NCBI GenBank assembly: GCA_030248065.1
Contig: JASAMV010003354.1
Span: 35,908 to 99,907 of the forward strand
DNA length: 64,000 nucleotides
Source: Rhynchonema sp. JSB1_4
Taxonomy: Eukaryota; Nematoda; Chromadorea; Monhysterida; Xyalidae
Direction: 5' to 3'
Position 1 is the stretch's first letter. The number at the start of each line of letters is the position of its first letter. The notes under the pieces are model-generated. The model did no database searches, had not been told where the DNA came from, and was given only the letters and a program-made list of their open reading frames with translations. Of this stretch, positions 22,071-33,865 are shown piece by piece. Made by a program: the position numbers and the translations under genes.

Positions 22071-25000
22071 CTATTCCTGTTCCTCGAGCGAAAGATGTGT
22101 GATTTTTGTGAAATCGAACGGATTGGAAGTGCCGCGCGAGAATATATCGAGCACATCGGTGCAGGTCGTCTCGAAATGGGTGGTCGCGTCGTACGTCTTC
22201 GACACGAATATCTGCGACGCGACACCGTCGTCAAGTGGCTCGAACACGTCCGATACCGTCACGAATCTGGGTTGCTAGCAGATTACAGTTGGTATTGATA
22301 TCAGTGCTGTAGCTGGGTGGGAGGGAGGGGGGTTCCCCCAGTGGTACGCTAACCGCCCCGACCTGGTGCACTATACCGCTACCCGCTCCGCTCTGGTACG
22401 CTACAGGCCCCGATGTTTCGAAAACCCTGAAAAGTGCACAAAATTGCGCGATAAATGTACTTTTTAGCACGTGAAAATTCGCGCCCAAAAAACTTGTGTA
22501 GTATACTACCCGCCCCATGAAATCTCCGCCCAGCCCCCCCCCCAATTTCCAGGTACACTACCCCTTCCCACTCCTGCTACTACAGATGTTCGCAGGGCTG
22601 CAATCCATGACCGACTAAAGGTGGACGAGGTCAGAATTCGAAAACCTTGTGATCGGTTTTCCCCTCGGGTATGCCACCCGCCCCGCAAAGTAGCCGCAGC
22701 ACTGATTGACTGGTCAAAATGGCCAGCACTGGTCAAATTAGGTGACCGTTGGGGTTTGATTTCATCGCGTGGCTCTCTTGAGAAACTACAAATTTGGAAT
22801 CTACTGTTACGCTGGTCAAAATTCGAGAGATTAGTGAATGCAAAACGCCAGATCCGAGTATTGCTATGATTATCAAAATGCAGGACAAGTTCGAAGATAA
22901 AATGATGGTACCAGTTTTCTTTCCAGCTACGTCGTCAATCGCTCACAACAAATGAAAAACGAAAGCCTCACTTTTCAGTGATGGGTCCGAGCAGTTGTAG
23001 TCCCGGTATGATTTCGGCCTCTGGATTGGCAGTTTCCACCGTGGTGCTCACCATGGCGATGTACCAGCCCTTTGATGCAACCATATTCGATTGCGATACC
23101 AACGATATGTAAATATCTGCAAGACATACAGTAAATAGTTTTTGAAGCCAAACTTGCACTTATGTACAATAACAATAATGTAACAACTGTGACTTTTTTG
23201 CCCGTTTCGATCACAGACAAGTTCGCGGCGAGGTGCCAGGCCTCGTCGGTGCGAACACAGACTTCAAACAACACTACGAGCAAGTCTTATTCCTGTGTAA
23301 AGCCTCACTTACTGTGCTGCGTGTACCTGAGACAAGCATCAATCAGCGGGGTCACTGTGAGACACAAAAAGCAATTTATGGACGCCTTGCGCTGGGAGCA
23401 AAGCAAACTTCACACTGGCAACACCCAGAAATTTGATTTTGTCACATCAAAACAGTCACGTGACCACCGAAGGAATTCGGGCCGATTTCGGCAGACTGCA
23501 CCCCAGCCATAATCCAATCCCAGCACTCCCTAACCATGATGTCGTCCGACTTGTTTCTGTGGAATGATGATCTGACAACTCTGTGCGTCGTTGGTGTTGG
23601 CGATGGTGTGGTTGAGCAGACAGATGGCTCGAATCACGCGGTCCACTTTCTTCACTCGATCCGGCACGTACGATGGATCACAGTACAACTAAATGAAACA
23701 TTATTATATTGATGAAATACAACCAACCCTTTTCAAAGCAACCAGGATCTATAGAGTAACACTGCCGGGCACCATAATGAGTATAGCCTATTCTCTTTAT
23801 AGTGACACTCTGTACAGTGGAACTGTCACACAGTGGAGATATGAAACGCTATTTTGGACATCAATCTACCGTTACCTCGCAATTACAGCTCCATGTATAT
23901 GGTGGATGTTGTTTAGTGACCAGTGGTGCCGTTGGGGGTTACCCCTCCCCGTACCCGGTATCTTGATTTTTTACCCAGGGGTATCCGGTATCCTGAATTT
24001 TTGTCCAGTGGTATCCTACCCTAAAAATTTTTCCGAAACCGTAAATATTGCCCATTTTACCTCCAAAATGCTCAAAATCGTTTGCTGGCGCAAGCATGAC
24101 CTCCAAAAGGACCATTTTTTGCGCTTCCAACACCAATTTTGCTCACTTTTCATCTAAAAAATTGACCTTTTTTGAACAACCCCCTGGATATCCGAGATTT
24201 TTTATTTTAGCGGGCAAACCCCCTGGTATCCGAGGTTTTTCATTTTGGGTATCCGGTATCCGAAAGCTTTGAATTTTGGGTAGGGATGCGAGAGCATTGT
24301 GTAACTGTTGCATTTGGTAAATTATTGAAAAAATTAATTTGGAGTCCTGTCTACGCCTATTCGAGACCATCGCCCCCGCTCGTCAGCCGAATAGCACAAT
24401 CGCCATGTGAAATTCACTTAGCAAAAAGATAAATTTCAAACAAATTATTTTTAAAAAAATTATTTTTAAAAAATTGTTAATTTGTAGTGATTTAGAAAAG
24501 AAAAAAGAATATTGTTGTGATTTAGAAAAGAAAAAAGAATATAATAAAAGGACACGAAATAAAATAGTTTAAAGACGTACATATTATATTGAGATTTGTG
24601 AACAATTGGATAAAAGTTATGAAGAATAAAAAAGAATAAAATAAAAAATAAAATTCGGCACTATCACGGTTAAATGAGAAAACTGGGTGTTTGTAAAATG
24701 GGGAGTCATAACTGGGGTATCAGGTATCCTGACTTTTGATTTCCCAACGGCACCATTGTTAGTGACAGAAAATGGTCGGTCCCGACCAAAACGCATTGGT
24801 CACGGTCGGGTTTCCTCGACCACAACATTGAAAAAATCCGCGGCACAAAAATGTAGGTCCCACTCCCTCCAATCACCGACCTGTTTGCATTTGGCCATTT
24901 CCTGTCCGGATCGTACCCCGATCACTTTGCCATTCTCGACCACGATTTCGTCGACCGGTTTGTCCAGCATGTATGTGCCCCCATAGATCGCGCTCAGACT

Positions 25001-26632
25001 GCAACCATCCAGTTGGACAATCTTCGATAATCAGGCTTGCAAAACAATTAATGTCAGGCAAGCATAGATTCTGATCTAACCGTGCAAAACCCTGCGGCAG
25101 CTCTCCTAGGCCATACAATGGATATAAATAGGGCGATTTGCCATAACGCGCCAGTGAGTCGCTGTAGAGTTTGATGCGGTCAACCGTCGCCAGCGCTGCC
25201 TCGTTCTTGTAACTGAAATCACGAAAAAAATCGTTTTGTTGCCTGATATGCAAGAGTTTTATTTGAACATCAGCAGGAACAAACTTGTCATTGCGATACA
25301 ATGCCAAGGCATGTCCCGTGAAATCGGCTGTATTTTCGTCGAGTCCAAACTTTTCGTAAACCTGAATTCAACAACCGTTTAGTAGAGATCCGTGGTAACT
25401 AAATGGCAGTAACACTTTCGACGTACCTGTGCCATTGTGGAATTGGCAGCATCGAGCTCTTGCCAAGTGGCCGGATTGTTCTGATCGTAATTCTGCACCC
25501 AGACGAGGAATTTCTTGAATCGACGTTTCTCAAACATACCCATCAAACCTGTGGAAAACTTTAGTATTAGTCTGGTATCTCATCCACCAGCGGAACCAGG
25601 AGGGCCACAGGGGCTTAGGTCGATCTGCCCCTGAAGGGGGCCACCATTTCGCAAAAAAGGGACACGCATTTTACCCTATTACACTTCAAAAGTTCAAAAA
25701 ATCGCGCTACACCCATTTCATTGAAATTTGGCTATTCGCGTGCAAAAAGTGGAAAATTGTCGCGCGCTGCTCACATTTTAAACGGTAATTGGTTTACAAT
25801 CGCATAATTATAAACAAGCACATGATAAAAACGATTTTTGAAACACAAAACGTGCACTAGATAAAAATGACTTTTGGGATTTCCTCCCCCTTGGCCGAAA
25901 TCTGGATTTACCACTGATCACGCCCCTGCAATTTATTTTGTCGTTTTGGTTTGCATTTCTTGTAAAAAGGCGGAAAGTAGAAAACCACAAGAATGAGCGA
26001 AACCGACTGGTGGTGAGCGCTTCAGTTTCATCAGCGGGCACTTTGTAGATTTTGCCGCCCTTATACACGAACGAGCCTTCGATCGACTTGAATTCCAAAT
26101 ATCGCGTCACACCCGTGTGGATAAGCAGCTTCACTAGTTGACCTGTAATTACTTATCAACTGTAGTCCAGTGAAAGTACCAGTTGGCCAATGAGCATAAA
26201 TTCACGGGTTTTCATTTTTGTCGACTACAAACCAACCATTTGCCATGAGGAACTTGGGAATCAAATCGACATTCCAATCGCGACCACGGGCCATATCCGA
26301 CGGCGGTTTCACACTTGGACCCATGAACTTCTCGTATAACTGCAACAAGCATTCTTATTATTTATTGTCAACTTCTAGTTAAAACATTGTCATGTAAAAT
26401 TGTCCGACCTGCTCCAAAGGTGTGAGTGAGGCACTTTCACCGCCGTAGTAGTTGTTGCGATCGATGTGCAGCACTTTCTTGCCGCTCACAGACAGCATAC
26501 CGCTCACGATACATTCCTGTGAGTGACCATGCTCAACGTTTCCAACAACTGTGAACAAAAATAAAAAAAACAAATCAGTATCCCAACCTTCAATCCAGTG
26601 CCGAGCACAATCGCATCGTATTCCTCATCCAT
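22071..26632 (-). CDS. GDI: Rab GDP-dissociation inhibitor
   Basis: Rab GDI extracts prenylated GDP-bound Rab proteins from membranes and returns them to donor compartments. Minus-strand exons: 26632-26588, 26516-26409, 26339-26237, 26142-26008, 25548-25427, 25361-25285, 25212-25081, 24998-24881, 23688-23535, 23116-22972, 22266-22071. They total 1335 nt, 444 residues (human GDI1/2 about 447), and all phases agree. Hallmarks in order: [15 protein letters not shown] at the start, [127 protein letters not shown] and [12 protein letters not shown] with Lys before it. Intron 24880-23689 carries an 838-bp element and intron 22971-22267 a 403-bp element. The protein appears intact. Confidence 0.96.
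22302..22704. mobile_element. MITE in GDI intron (CAGTGCTGTAGCTG ends)
   Basis: Ends CAGTGCTGTAGCTGG and AGTAGCCGCAGCACTG. Flanks ATTGATAT and ATTGACTG share five bases. Carries ACGCTA(A)CCGCCCCG units at both ends and a GCGCGATAAATGTAC core. Same family as 51304-51691. Confidence 0.75.
23921..24758. mobile_element. 838-bp element in GDI intron, 8-bp TSD
   Basis: Ends CAGTGGTGCCGTTGGG and CCCAACGGCACCATTG, exact duplication TTAGTGAC (23913-23920, 24759-24766). The ends carry repeats of GGTATCC(G/T)GGTAT. The AT-rich middle (24410-24660) may be a second insertion. No transposase frame. Confidence 0.85.
25594..25910. mobile_element. Degraded CAGxGGCGGATCCAG-family element in GDI intron
   Basis: Resembles the elements at 49175, 55954 and 62271 in the middle (TTTTTTGAACTTTTGAAGTG complement; AAATTTGGC; CGCGCT core) and at the ends (CAGCGGAACCAG / CTGGATTTACCACTG). 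Flanks no longer match. Confidence 0.6.
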
Positions 26633-28102
26633 GATCAAAAATTTTTATGTGAATATGTTTTTGTTCGATTGTCAAAACGGGACTGAGAACTGAATCGCGG
26701 TGGTTTTTATCTGGAATCTGAAAGCAGAGGAACTTTGGGGCCGAATAGCTCCATGACATGATCAGAAAAAACATGGTTTTTTTTGCACAATTGCTACAAT
26801 AAGTGACTTGGGTTGGGACATAAAAACGCACAGGCGACAACGCAATCGCTCAAAAGACAATCTCAACGGAGTGCGTGCGAAGCACCAGCGCCGAAGTGTG
26901 ACAAGCGCAAGCGTTTCTGTAGCGTACAGTTCAACCGTGCTGCATACAAAGCAGCTGCGCCAGCCAGCCAAGCCAACCAGTAAGCTTCTAGCTGGGCACA
27001 AGCTCAATGAATGAGAACACCCAAGCGAGCTACCAAGCATGTGCGTGGGAAGTTATTGAGTGCAGTTTTGTTTCACGGAACTAGTTGTGGGAAGGCCGGA
27101 ACGAATGTACCTGGGTAATAATATTTATTGGCAAGTACCTAATATCAGACGGTACACGTGTACCTACAGAGCTTGGCCGGTTCAAATACAGTACGCACAG
27201 GCTTTAGGCATTATCAGACACAGCTGCTAGCACATGTGCGGAAAAATCGATGTGGCCGGCTTGCGAAGCACATGCATCCAGCGTCTGTGCAAGCGCATAG
27301 CTGGTAAACGTGTGAAAAGGAAAATTCTAAAAAGTACATGTAAAAAACACAGAACGACAAAAAAATTCACAACGACCTTGTGAAACTCCAACAAACAGAA
27401 AACAGGAGTTCCAGAAAAAAAAACGAAAAAATACCCTCGCAAACATGCACAATACTCAGAACTCAAAATAACGTGGTACGCTCACAATGGCACTACAACA
27501 TCACGCTGAAAGGGTGGGTGAGGGAAACACATACACGGACACAATAATGCACAGGCCGACACAGTATTCCATAAAAATGGTGATGTACATGTACACACAC
27601 TGTGGTAGTAGGTAGATCTGACAAGTGTCAGAACAGGGCGATGGACTGAGTGACACAACACTGCAGTCCATCAACCAATTTGGTGACAACACTGCCACGT
27701 CAAATATAGAACTCGACACGTTGTATGTAACTGTATTCGTTGGTTTATTGTAGCCACACACACATAACATTGAATAATCTGAAAAATAATACATGACAAC
27801 ACGTTTTTTCATTTCGACAGCTCATGAGTACGACTTCGTGATTTCTATCGTTTCAAAATTATACGTTTTTTTACAAACTCGGTTATCTATCTACTGCGCA
27901 TGGCTCAGTTGCCCCTCCGCTGAGCAAATGACTCACGCTGATCAGTTGGCTAGGTTCTATTGAACATAATTGATTCCCGTTTTCAGTACAAATTCAGACT
28001 GAAAACAGCTCGGTTTGAATGCACCTATACAATTACAATAAATTCTATGTACATCAGTGGTGTAATAACAGATAAAATTACAAGTAAAGCAGATCTGGCG
28101 TT
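26633..28102. other. Interval between NDUFA6 and GDI
   Basis: 1.47 kb upstream of GDI. Part should be the NDUFA6 3' UTR and the GDI promoter or 5' UTR exon. No repeat ends or supported coding frame seen. Confidence 0.4.
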
Positions 28103-29355
28103 TCAGCTTTTGCCAGCGAAGAATTTCGAGAGAAAATCGGTCGGTTTCGGCTCGAGATTTTCTTTGAGCAGATGGTTTTTCAGATGATCCCAGTTGTAGA
28201 TGTGCAGCTTTGTTTCTGAAAATAAGTAGACTTGTAATTTCCAACCATGGAAAATTTTTGTGGAAAAACACAAAAAAACGAAGACAAAATCCAAGGCAAG
28301 ACGGGACCGGTCGTCGTGATGTCTAAGGACGCTTTCTCTCTCTCTAACACATAATAATTCAGCCAAGCTATTTGTTCCCAATCACAAATCTGCAAAGTCG
28401 CCCTGCCCTGTCACAACCTGACAAATGGTGTTCAGCTTCGGCCACCAATCGATCAATGATCCTCGGATCGGTGACCGCACGGTTTTTGAGAAACTGATTT
28501 TTGATCAGCAATCGCATGTGGGGCAGTGGCAGCTGGTAGAATTGGTTCTGCTGCCAGATCTCGGGCAGTGCACGTTGCCTGTGAAATATATGGCGATAAG
28601 GAATGTTCAGGTCGGTACAGGTGATAGGATCTCATCGACTCTGTTTTGATTAACGGATCTAGCTGGACCTGTTGGTGCAACTAGCTTCAACCAGATCCAG
28701 ATGTAAAGTCCAGTCAAGTCACGTTATCAATCAGTGCTGCGGGTACTTCTGAAGGGGAGATACTGTACCTTGCGGCCAAAAAAGAGGGGCAGGTACCGCT
28801 GTATAATACTGTACCCAGAATTTTGGGGAATCCGATTTGGTGGGGTGGGGGGAGGAAGAAATTTTAGGGGCAGATACTGTACCATACTGCTTTTGCGGAA
28901 ATTCAATTTTTATAGGCTAGTGCAGAAATCGCGCGGAGCGCGCAAATTTTTGCACTTTTGGTCGATTTTGGCCGTTTTAAGCCATTTTGAACCAAAAAGG
29001 GTACTTCTCGGGTGAAATCTTGAAAAAACTGGGGGAGATACCGTACAGAGAGGGAGAGATACAGTACCTCAGCGCGGGGGGCCACATACCGTACCGGCGA
29101 GGGGGTGCTGTTGTACTTTTGGGGATTGAAAATCTAAATCGGGGGACCCCATGAAAATCTGAAACAAACTGAAGATTGAATCAGAATGCCGGATTTCTAT
29201 CACCGCTGTAAGTTTATTTTTACCAACCATTCTCTATAAATCCACCGCACGCCACGTTTTGCCTCATTCAAATTATTCGATTTCACCGGTCGAGCGGCGC
29301 TGTGTTTCATTATCTGACCACCAGTACGACTGACTGCTGATGAAATTGAAGACAT
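28103..29355 (-). CDS. NDUFA6: NDUFA6, complex I accessory subunit (LYR family)
   Basis: NDUFA6/LYRM6 is a mitochondrial complex I accessory subunit that binds acyl carrier protein. Minus-strand exons 29355-29228, 28578-28418 and 28215-28103 total 402 nt, 133 residues (human 128-154 depending on start). Exon 1 has NLNEAKRGVRWIYREW, where the LYR motif reads IYR. Exon 2 has LKNRAVTDPRIIDRLVAEAE, close to the human MKNAHVTDPRVVDLLV. The end KPTDFLSKFFAG matches human RPKDFLSKFYVG. I chose the ATG at 29355, which is in frame with a second ATG at 29310, because it gives the usual N-terminal length. It lies 24 nt after the BRICK1 stop on the same strand. Intron 1 contains a repeat element. Confidence 0.92.
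28732..29115. mobile_element. MITE-like repeat in NDUFA6 intron 1
   Basis: Left end CAGTGCTGCGGGTACTTCTG, with repeated GGAGATACTGTACC units at both ends and a GCGCGGAGCGCGC core near 28930. The right TIR is not clear (the last unit is near GGGGGTGCTGTTGTAC), so the edge is approximate. Confidence 0.6.
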
Positions 29356-29379
29356 TTCGCGGTAGAATTGTTGGTGGAC
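29356..29379 (-). promoter_or_regulatory. 24-nt gap between BRK1 stop and NDUFA6 start
   Basis: Only 24 nt separate the two coding regions on the minus strand, too little for a separate terminator and promoter. The BRK1 stop is followed by G (TAAG), giving an AG that could serve as a trans-splice acceptor. That use is inference; the spacing is observed. Confidence 0.45.
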
Positions 29380-32019
29380 TTAGTTGAGCGTCTCGCCTTT
29401 CGTTACCTGCAGAACAGCGTTTTGTACTAAAATATGTCACCTAATAGTTAAGATGAGGAAAGGAACTTCAAGCTTGTCCATCAAACAAACTCATAATTGA
29501 TCACGTACCCGTGCTTCCAGGAACTCAATCTTGCGTTCCAAATTGTTGACTTTTTCGTTCAGCACTGCGATTTTGGTGCGACAGGTTAGATCTGCAAATG
29601 AAATTTTATGCGATTGTTTTCCTTTGCGTGCGCCCATCGGTTGTTATCGTCTGAGTAACGAATTAGTGATTGACCGGATAAAAATGACAGGAAATGATCG
29701 CCTTATTTTATACGTGCATACCGAAAAGCCGTTTTTCATATCTTTTTTCGAAAACATACGTTTTCACTTTTCCAGAAGTAGAAATATTGAAAAACGTTTT
29801 TTCTAATTTCCGAAATATTTTCCAAGGTGACGGGATCATGTTATCAAACGACTGTGAACATGGGAACCCAAAACATGCATTTGGGCATTAGGGCGCGCGT
29901 ACACTCGTTCCACGGAACAGAAAGAACGGGCAGAGGAACGATCTCTTCTGCCAACTAATGTGCGTTCCTCTCGAGGAATTGTTTATACTTTGCCAACCCG
30001 CTGTTGCGCTACCAGTTTATGAAGCAACCAAAACATTAAAATATTTGGTTGGCCCAAAAATTTCGTCGTTCCTCCACCGGTTTCAGTACATTGAAAGTGG
30101 ACCAACGGTCGTTTTGCTGCAGCCGTGTAAGTGCGCTTGCCATCAAATTCGTTGTGAACGCGCCTTGCGACCAACTAAAGTGTTGTTGTTGACTTGTTGG
30201 CCAAAGAATGCGCAGCTAGCAGGACCTTTCGTTCCTCTACTTGCTATTTCTGTTCCGCGGAAGGCTTTATAACGAATAGCAAAATTGCTTATGAGAGGCA
30301 AGTATTCAACCCCCTCATCTCCTCGGATTTTTCCAAAAGTATGGCGAGTGGGTAATCTCAAACCTCCTGCCACTTCTATGGGGTGAATATATGCTAACAG
30401 CGAATATGCACATACCGCAAAATATACGGTGACCCAAATATACTCATTAAAGAACCGGTTTTGGAGAAATTTTGTCAAAAGAAACAAGAAAACCCGAAAA
30501 AAAACGAAAAAACGATAGAGAACGGAATGAAAACTGGCTTGATTTACAGGCACTTGTATATTGTACACAGTGTGGTTCCTGAGGGGAGGGGGTCCCCCCT
30601 CGGATGCGCCTGTTCCCCCCTCCATGGTATGCCTGCCCCCCCTCTGTTCCCCCTCCGGGTACGTCTTCTCCACCAATTTTTGCCTAAAATAGGTAAATCT
30701 AGGCCTATACACTTCCCCCCAGGTGGGTACGTGCATTACCCCTCCAAAAAAGGAAGGTATCGCCTGTTCCCCCTCCGAACCAGGAACTACACTGATTGTA
30801 CACATGGTTGTTGTTCGTTTATATGGCATAATACGCCTACTATTGATGAAAAGATACGAGCATTCCTTCAAACGCCACTTTAGGGGTATTTCTGAGACCA
30901 ATTTTTCCGATTTTGGACAGTGAGATAACAGAGCCCCCCGGAATACAGCTCCCCAAAATGGGGTCGTTTAAAAAATAGAGCCCCCTGGTCAGTGGTGTAG
31001 CTACCCAGGCGGTGCGGCAACCTACTGTACCACCCAAAATGCGGGGCGGCAACCTACCTACTGTACCAGCCGAGCTAGGGGGGGTCGTACCACTTGGGGG
31101 GGTCATCTGGAAACCGAATTTTTTTATGTCTAAATACTGAAGAAAATGTGGCCTAAAACACTAATTTCGCGCGCAGCGCGCGATTTTTCGCCTATTTGCA
31201 GACAAATATGCTAATTTTATGGAATTTTAAGCCAAAAATGAATGTTTTGGGTGAAAAGTTAGGTGGGGCGGCAACCTACCTACTGTACCTACGGGGGGGA
31301 CCCCACCACCCCACCCACCCAGCTAAACCATTGCCCCTGGTTGTATTTCGGCTTTACAGTAAGCGAGGAAGGAATGGTGAATGTACGATAGTTTTTGCAC
31401 ATATTTTGCATTTGGATCGTATCCTTTGCTTGAGCGAGTGTCATAAGCCGCCCAGTGTAGTTCCTGGTCCGGCGCGGCGGTTAGTGTACCTACCCCTTTT
31501 TTCCGTGCGGCGGTTAGTGTACCTCCCTGGGGGGGGAAGGGGGGGGGAAGACCCAAATTCAGGAAAAAGTCACTTTTTGGGGTAGAAAATTTGACCGATT
31601 TTTGGCCCTTTTTGGAAAAAATTCTCCATAAAAAGGGTATTTTGCCGACTTTTTAGAACATTGACCTAAAAATCACCCATTTTAGGCCTAAAAATGCCCA
31701 TTTTAGGCCTAAAAATGCCCATTTTAGGCCTAAAATTGCCTATTTTAGGCAAAAATTGAGTGTATTGGGCGGTTAGTGTACCTGGCGCGGCGGTTAGTGT
31801 ACTAGTGTACCTTGGTCGCGGCGGTTAGTGTACCTTAGGGGGGGACCCCCCTCCCCCCAGGAACTACACTGAGCCGAACTAAAAAGACTAACCAAACTGA
31901 TTGATAAAGTCCGTGATTTTCTTGATATGATACGAGATGACTTCAATTATTTCACGATTGCCCCAGTCGTCACGAAGTTGTTGTTGTACGGCAGTCGACG
32001 AAGAAACGGCTGCGTTCAT
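29380..32019 (-). CDS. BRK1: BRICK1 (HSPC300), SCAR/WAVE complex subunit
   Basis: BRICK1 is the smallest subunit of the pentameric WAVE complex, which links Rac to Arp2/3 actin nucleation. Minus-strand exons 32019-31893, 29591-29509 and 29406-29380 total 237 nt, 78 residues (human 75), with consistent phases 1 and 0. Exon 1 gives VQQQLRDDWGNREIIEVISY then HIKKITDFINQF, exon 2 RTKIAVLNEKVNNLERKIEF then LEAR, exon 3 VTKGETLN and the stop. These align along the whole human protein ([20 protein letters not shown]...; EARVTKGETLT). The protein is one long coiled-coil helix. Intron 1 is 2.3 kb, far larger than the others, and is packed with repeat elements, one ending 21 nt from the 5' splice site. 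Confidence 0.93.
30568..30794. mobile_element. MITE (CAGTGTRGTTCCTG family) in BRK1 intron, 8-bp TSD
   Basis: Ends CAGTGTGGTTCCTG and CCAGGAACTACACTG, exact duplication ATTGTACA (30560-30567, 30795-30802). Interior rich in GCCTGTTCCCCCTCC units. Confidence 0.85.
30990..31333. mobile_element. MITE in BRK1 intron, 8-bp TSD
   Basis: Ends CAGTGGTGTAGCTACCCAG and CCAGCTAAACCATTG, exact duplication CCCCTGGT (30982-30989, 31334-31341). Carries GGCAACCTACCTACTGTACC units and the GCGCGCAGCGCGCG core near 31167. Confidence 0.83.
31453..31871. mobile_element. MITE (CAGTGTAGTTCCTG family) next to BRK1 exon 1
   Basis: Ends CAGTGTAGTTCCTGG and CCAGGAACTACACTG. Flanks share AGCCG but the 8-mers differ. 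It has GCGGCGGTTAGTGTACC units at both ends and a tandem ATTTTAGGCCTAAAAATGCC array (31680-31745). The right edge is 21 nt from the BRK1 5' splice site. Confidence 0.8.
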
Positions 32020-32526
32020 TTTACTCCATTACTCGGGCAACAAACACCTGAAAAAGTTACGACAATCAGCAAGACGCTGAGCGGAACAAGCCAACAAAAC
32101 ACAAAGAACGCCGAGCCAAGCAGATCTGTCCCAGCAAGGCAAACCAATTCCCCCAAACCATCCCGCCCAAAATTACTGTACCGCATGGTCGGAAACAGTG
32201 CTGTGGCTCCTTTGACGGGGCGGGATAGGACAGTTGTTGACATAAAGACAAAAATAATGTTTAAACTTTAATAATGTTCTTTTTCTTTATCTGAGCATGT
32301 GTGTAACTTGTTTCAGGTTTGAAGTGGTGTAGAAATCTTGGTTAAGGTATGCAAACTCTTCATTGGATGTTTACTGGGCAAGTGCAAATCACGCCCATCG
32401 TCAGGGTCGCACTGCGGTGGAGCAACGATTCTGCAACACCCCGCGATTGCGAGTGATGTTAAAAAACTTGTGAGTCCTTCAAACTGGTGTTCATGTGACG
32501 ACTGCACGTGCACACCCATTCTGCGA

Positions 32527-32742
32527 TCACGGTGTGACCCGAACTATCCGTTCTGACAATAACCCGACATTTTTCGATGCATCTTTCATTGACAAACGTC
32601 CTTCAAGAACCGCATCAACATTTTGACGGTACAGATCCGATTTATAGAATGCTGGAGGTTCTTTCAGTTTCTTGCGCCCAATTTTGGAAACTATGCAAAG
32701 TAAAGTTGCTGTTGGACTGAAATTTAACGAGAATTTGCGCAA
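32527..32742 (-). pseudogene. Possible HTH (Pipsqueak-like) transposon-protein fragment
   Basis: A 71-codon open stretch on the minus strand contains DLYRQNVDAVLEGRLSMKDA then SKNVGLLSERIV, resembling the helix-turn-helix layout of Pipsqueak/CENP-B-type DNA-binding domains. No start, no flanking exons and no continuing domain were found. It lies among repeats upstream of BRK1. Weak call. Confidence 0.25.
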
Positions 32743-32880
32743 ATTATATCATGTGTGCGCCTGATCTTTGGCAGCAACTAACTGAAATCCCGCAGCGGTT
32801 TGGAGTTAAACCTGGTATTTTCTCTGATCTGTTCCTTTCAGGCACAGGAAGACTTGCCATCAGACGGCGGCAGTTCAAAA

Positions 32881-33705
32881 CAGTGTAGTGGCAGGCAAAC
32901 GGTTGCAAGGTACCTTGGGGGGGGATGGATCCAGATGGTTGCAAGGTACCCCCTACCCAGCCTCCGGGAGGTTGCAAGGTACCCCTGAGCAGTGTAGTTC
33001 CTGGGGGGGAGGGGGGGTCCCCCCCTTAAGGTACACTAACCGCCGCGACCAAGGTACACTAGTACACTAACCGCCGCGCCAGATACACTAACCGCCTCAA
33101 TTTTTGTCTAAAATCGGCATTTTTAGACCTAAAATGGCCATTTTTAGGCCTAAAATGGGTGATTTTTAGGTCAATGATGTCAAAAGTCGCCAAAATACCC
33201 TTTTTATGGAGATTTTTTTCCAAAAAGGGGTAAAAATCGGTCAAATTTTCTACCTCAAAAAGTGACTTTTTCCTGGATTTGGGTCTTCCCCCCCCCTTCC
33301 CCCCAGGGAGGTACACTAACCGCCGCACGGAAAAAAGGGGTAGGTACACTAACCGCCACGCCGGACCAGGAACTACACTGCCCCTGAGGTCCGAAAAAAG
33401 GGTGTTTTTTGCATGCATTATACTGCAAATTTGGCAGAAAAATTGGTACTTTTTTGCATTTTGGCCGAAAATTTCCCTGAAATACCTATTATATGGCGGT
33501 TTGCGCGCGGAGCGCGCGATTTTTGGGGTTTTGAGGTCGAAAAACACCCATTTTTGCCTATAAAAACCATAAATTGATGGTTGCAGCAAGGTACCCTCCG
33601 GGGTGGTTGCAAGGTACCTACCCTTCCCCCCATCCCCCCCCAAGGGGTGGTTGCAAGGTACCTACTCCTTAGGGGGGAATCCCCCATCCCCCAGCCACTA
33701 CACTG
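32881..33705. mobile_element. Outer MITE of a nested pair, 8-bp TSD
   Basis: Ends CAGTGTAGTGGC and CAGCCACTACACTG, exact duplication GTTCAAAA (32873-32880, 33706-33713). Carries GGTTGCAAGGTACC units and a GCGCGCGGAGCGCGCG core near 33505. Interrupted by the element at 32990-33380. Confidence 0.87.
32990..33380. mobile_element. Inner MITE of a nested pair, 8-bp TSD
   Basis: Same family as 31453-31871 but inverted; ends CAGTGTAGTTCCTGG and CCAGGAACTACACTG. Exact duplication CCCCTGAG (32982-32989, 33381-33388) lies within the outer element. Confidence 0.88.
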
Positions 33706-33865
33706 GTTCAAAATTTATGGAATAACTCGCTCTCAAAATTTATTTTGCAAGGAAAATATTTTACGATGTTTGTCAGGTGCGCGTGCGATCGAATTTGCGT
33801 TCTTCACATGTTCACCTGGACGAACTGTCTCTGCTCCAATCCATGCACAGTTGTTGACACCTAAC

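Noticed and set aside
30143..30901. 252-codon open frame on the minus strand
   Set aside because: It runs through a MITE (30568-30794) and unrelated flanks inside the BRK1 intron, with low-complexity translation and no family resemblance.
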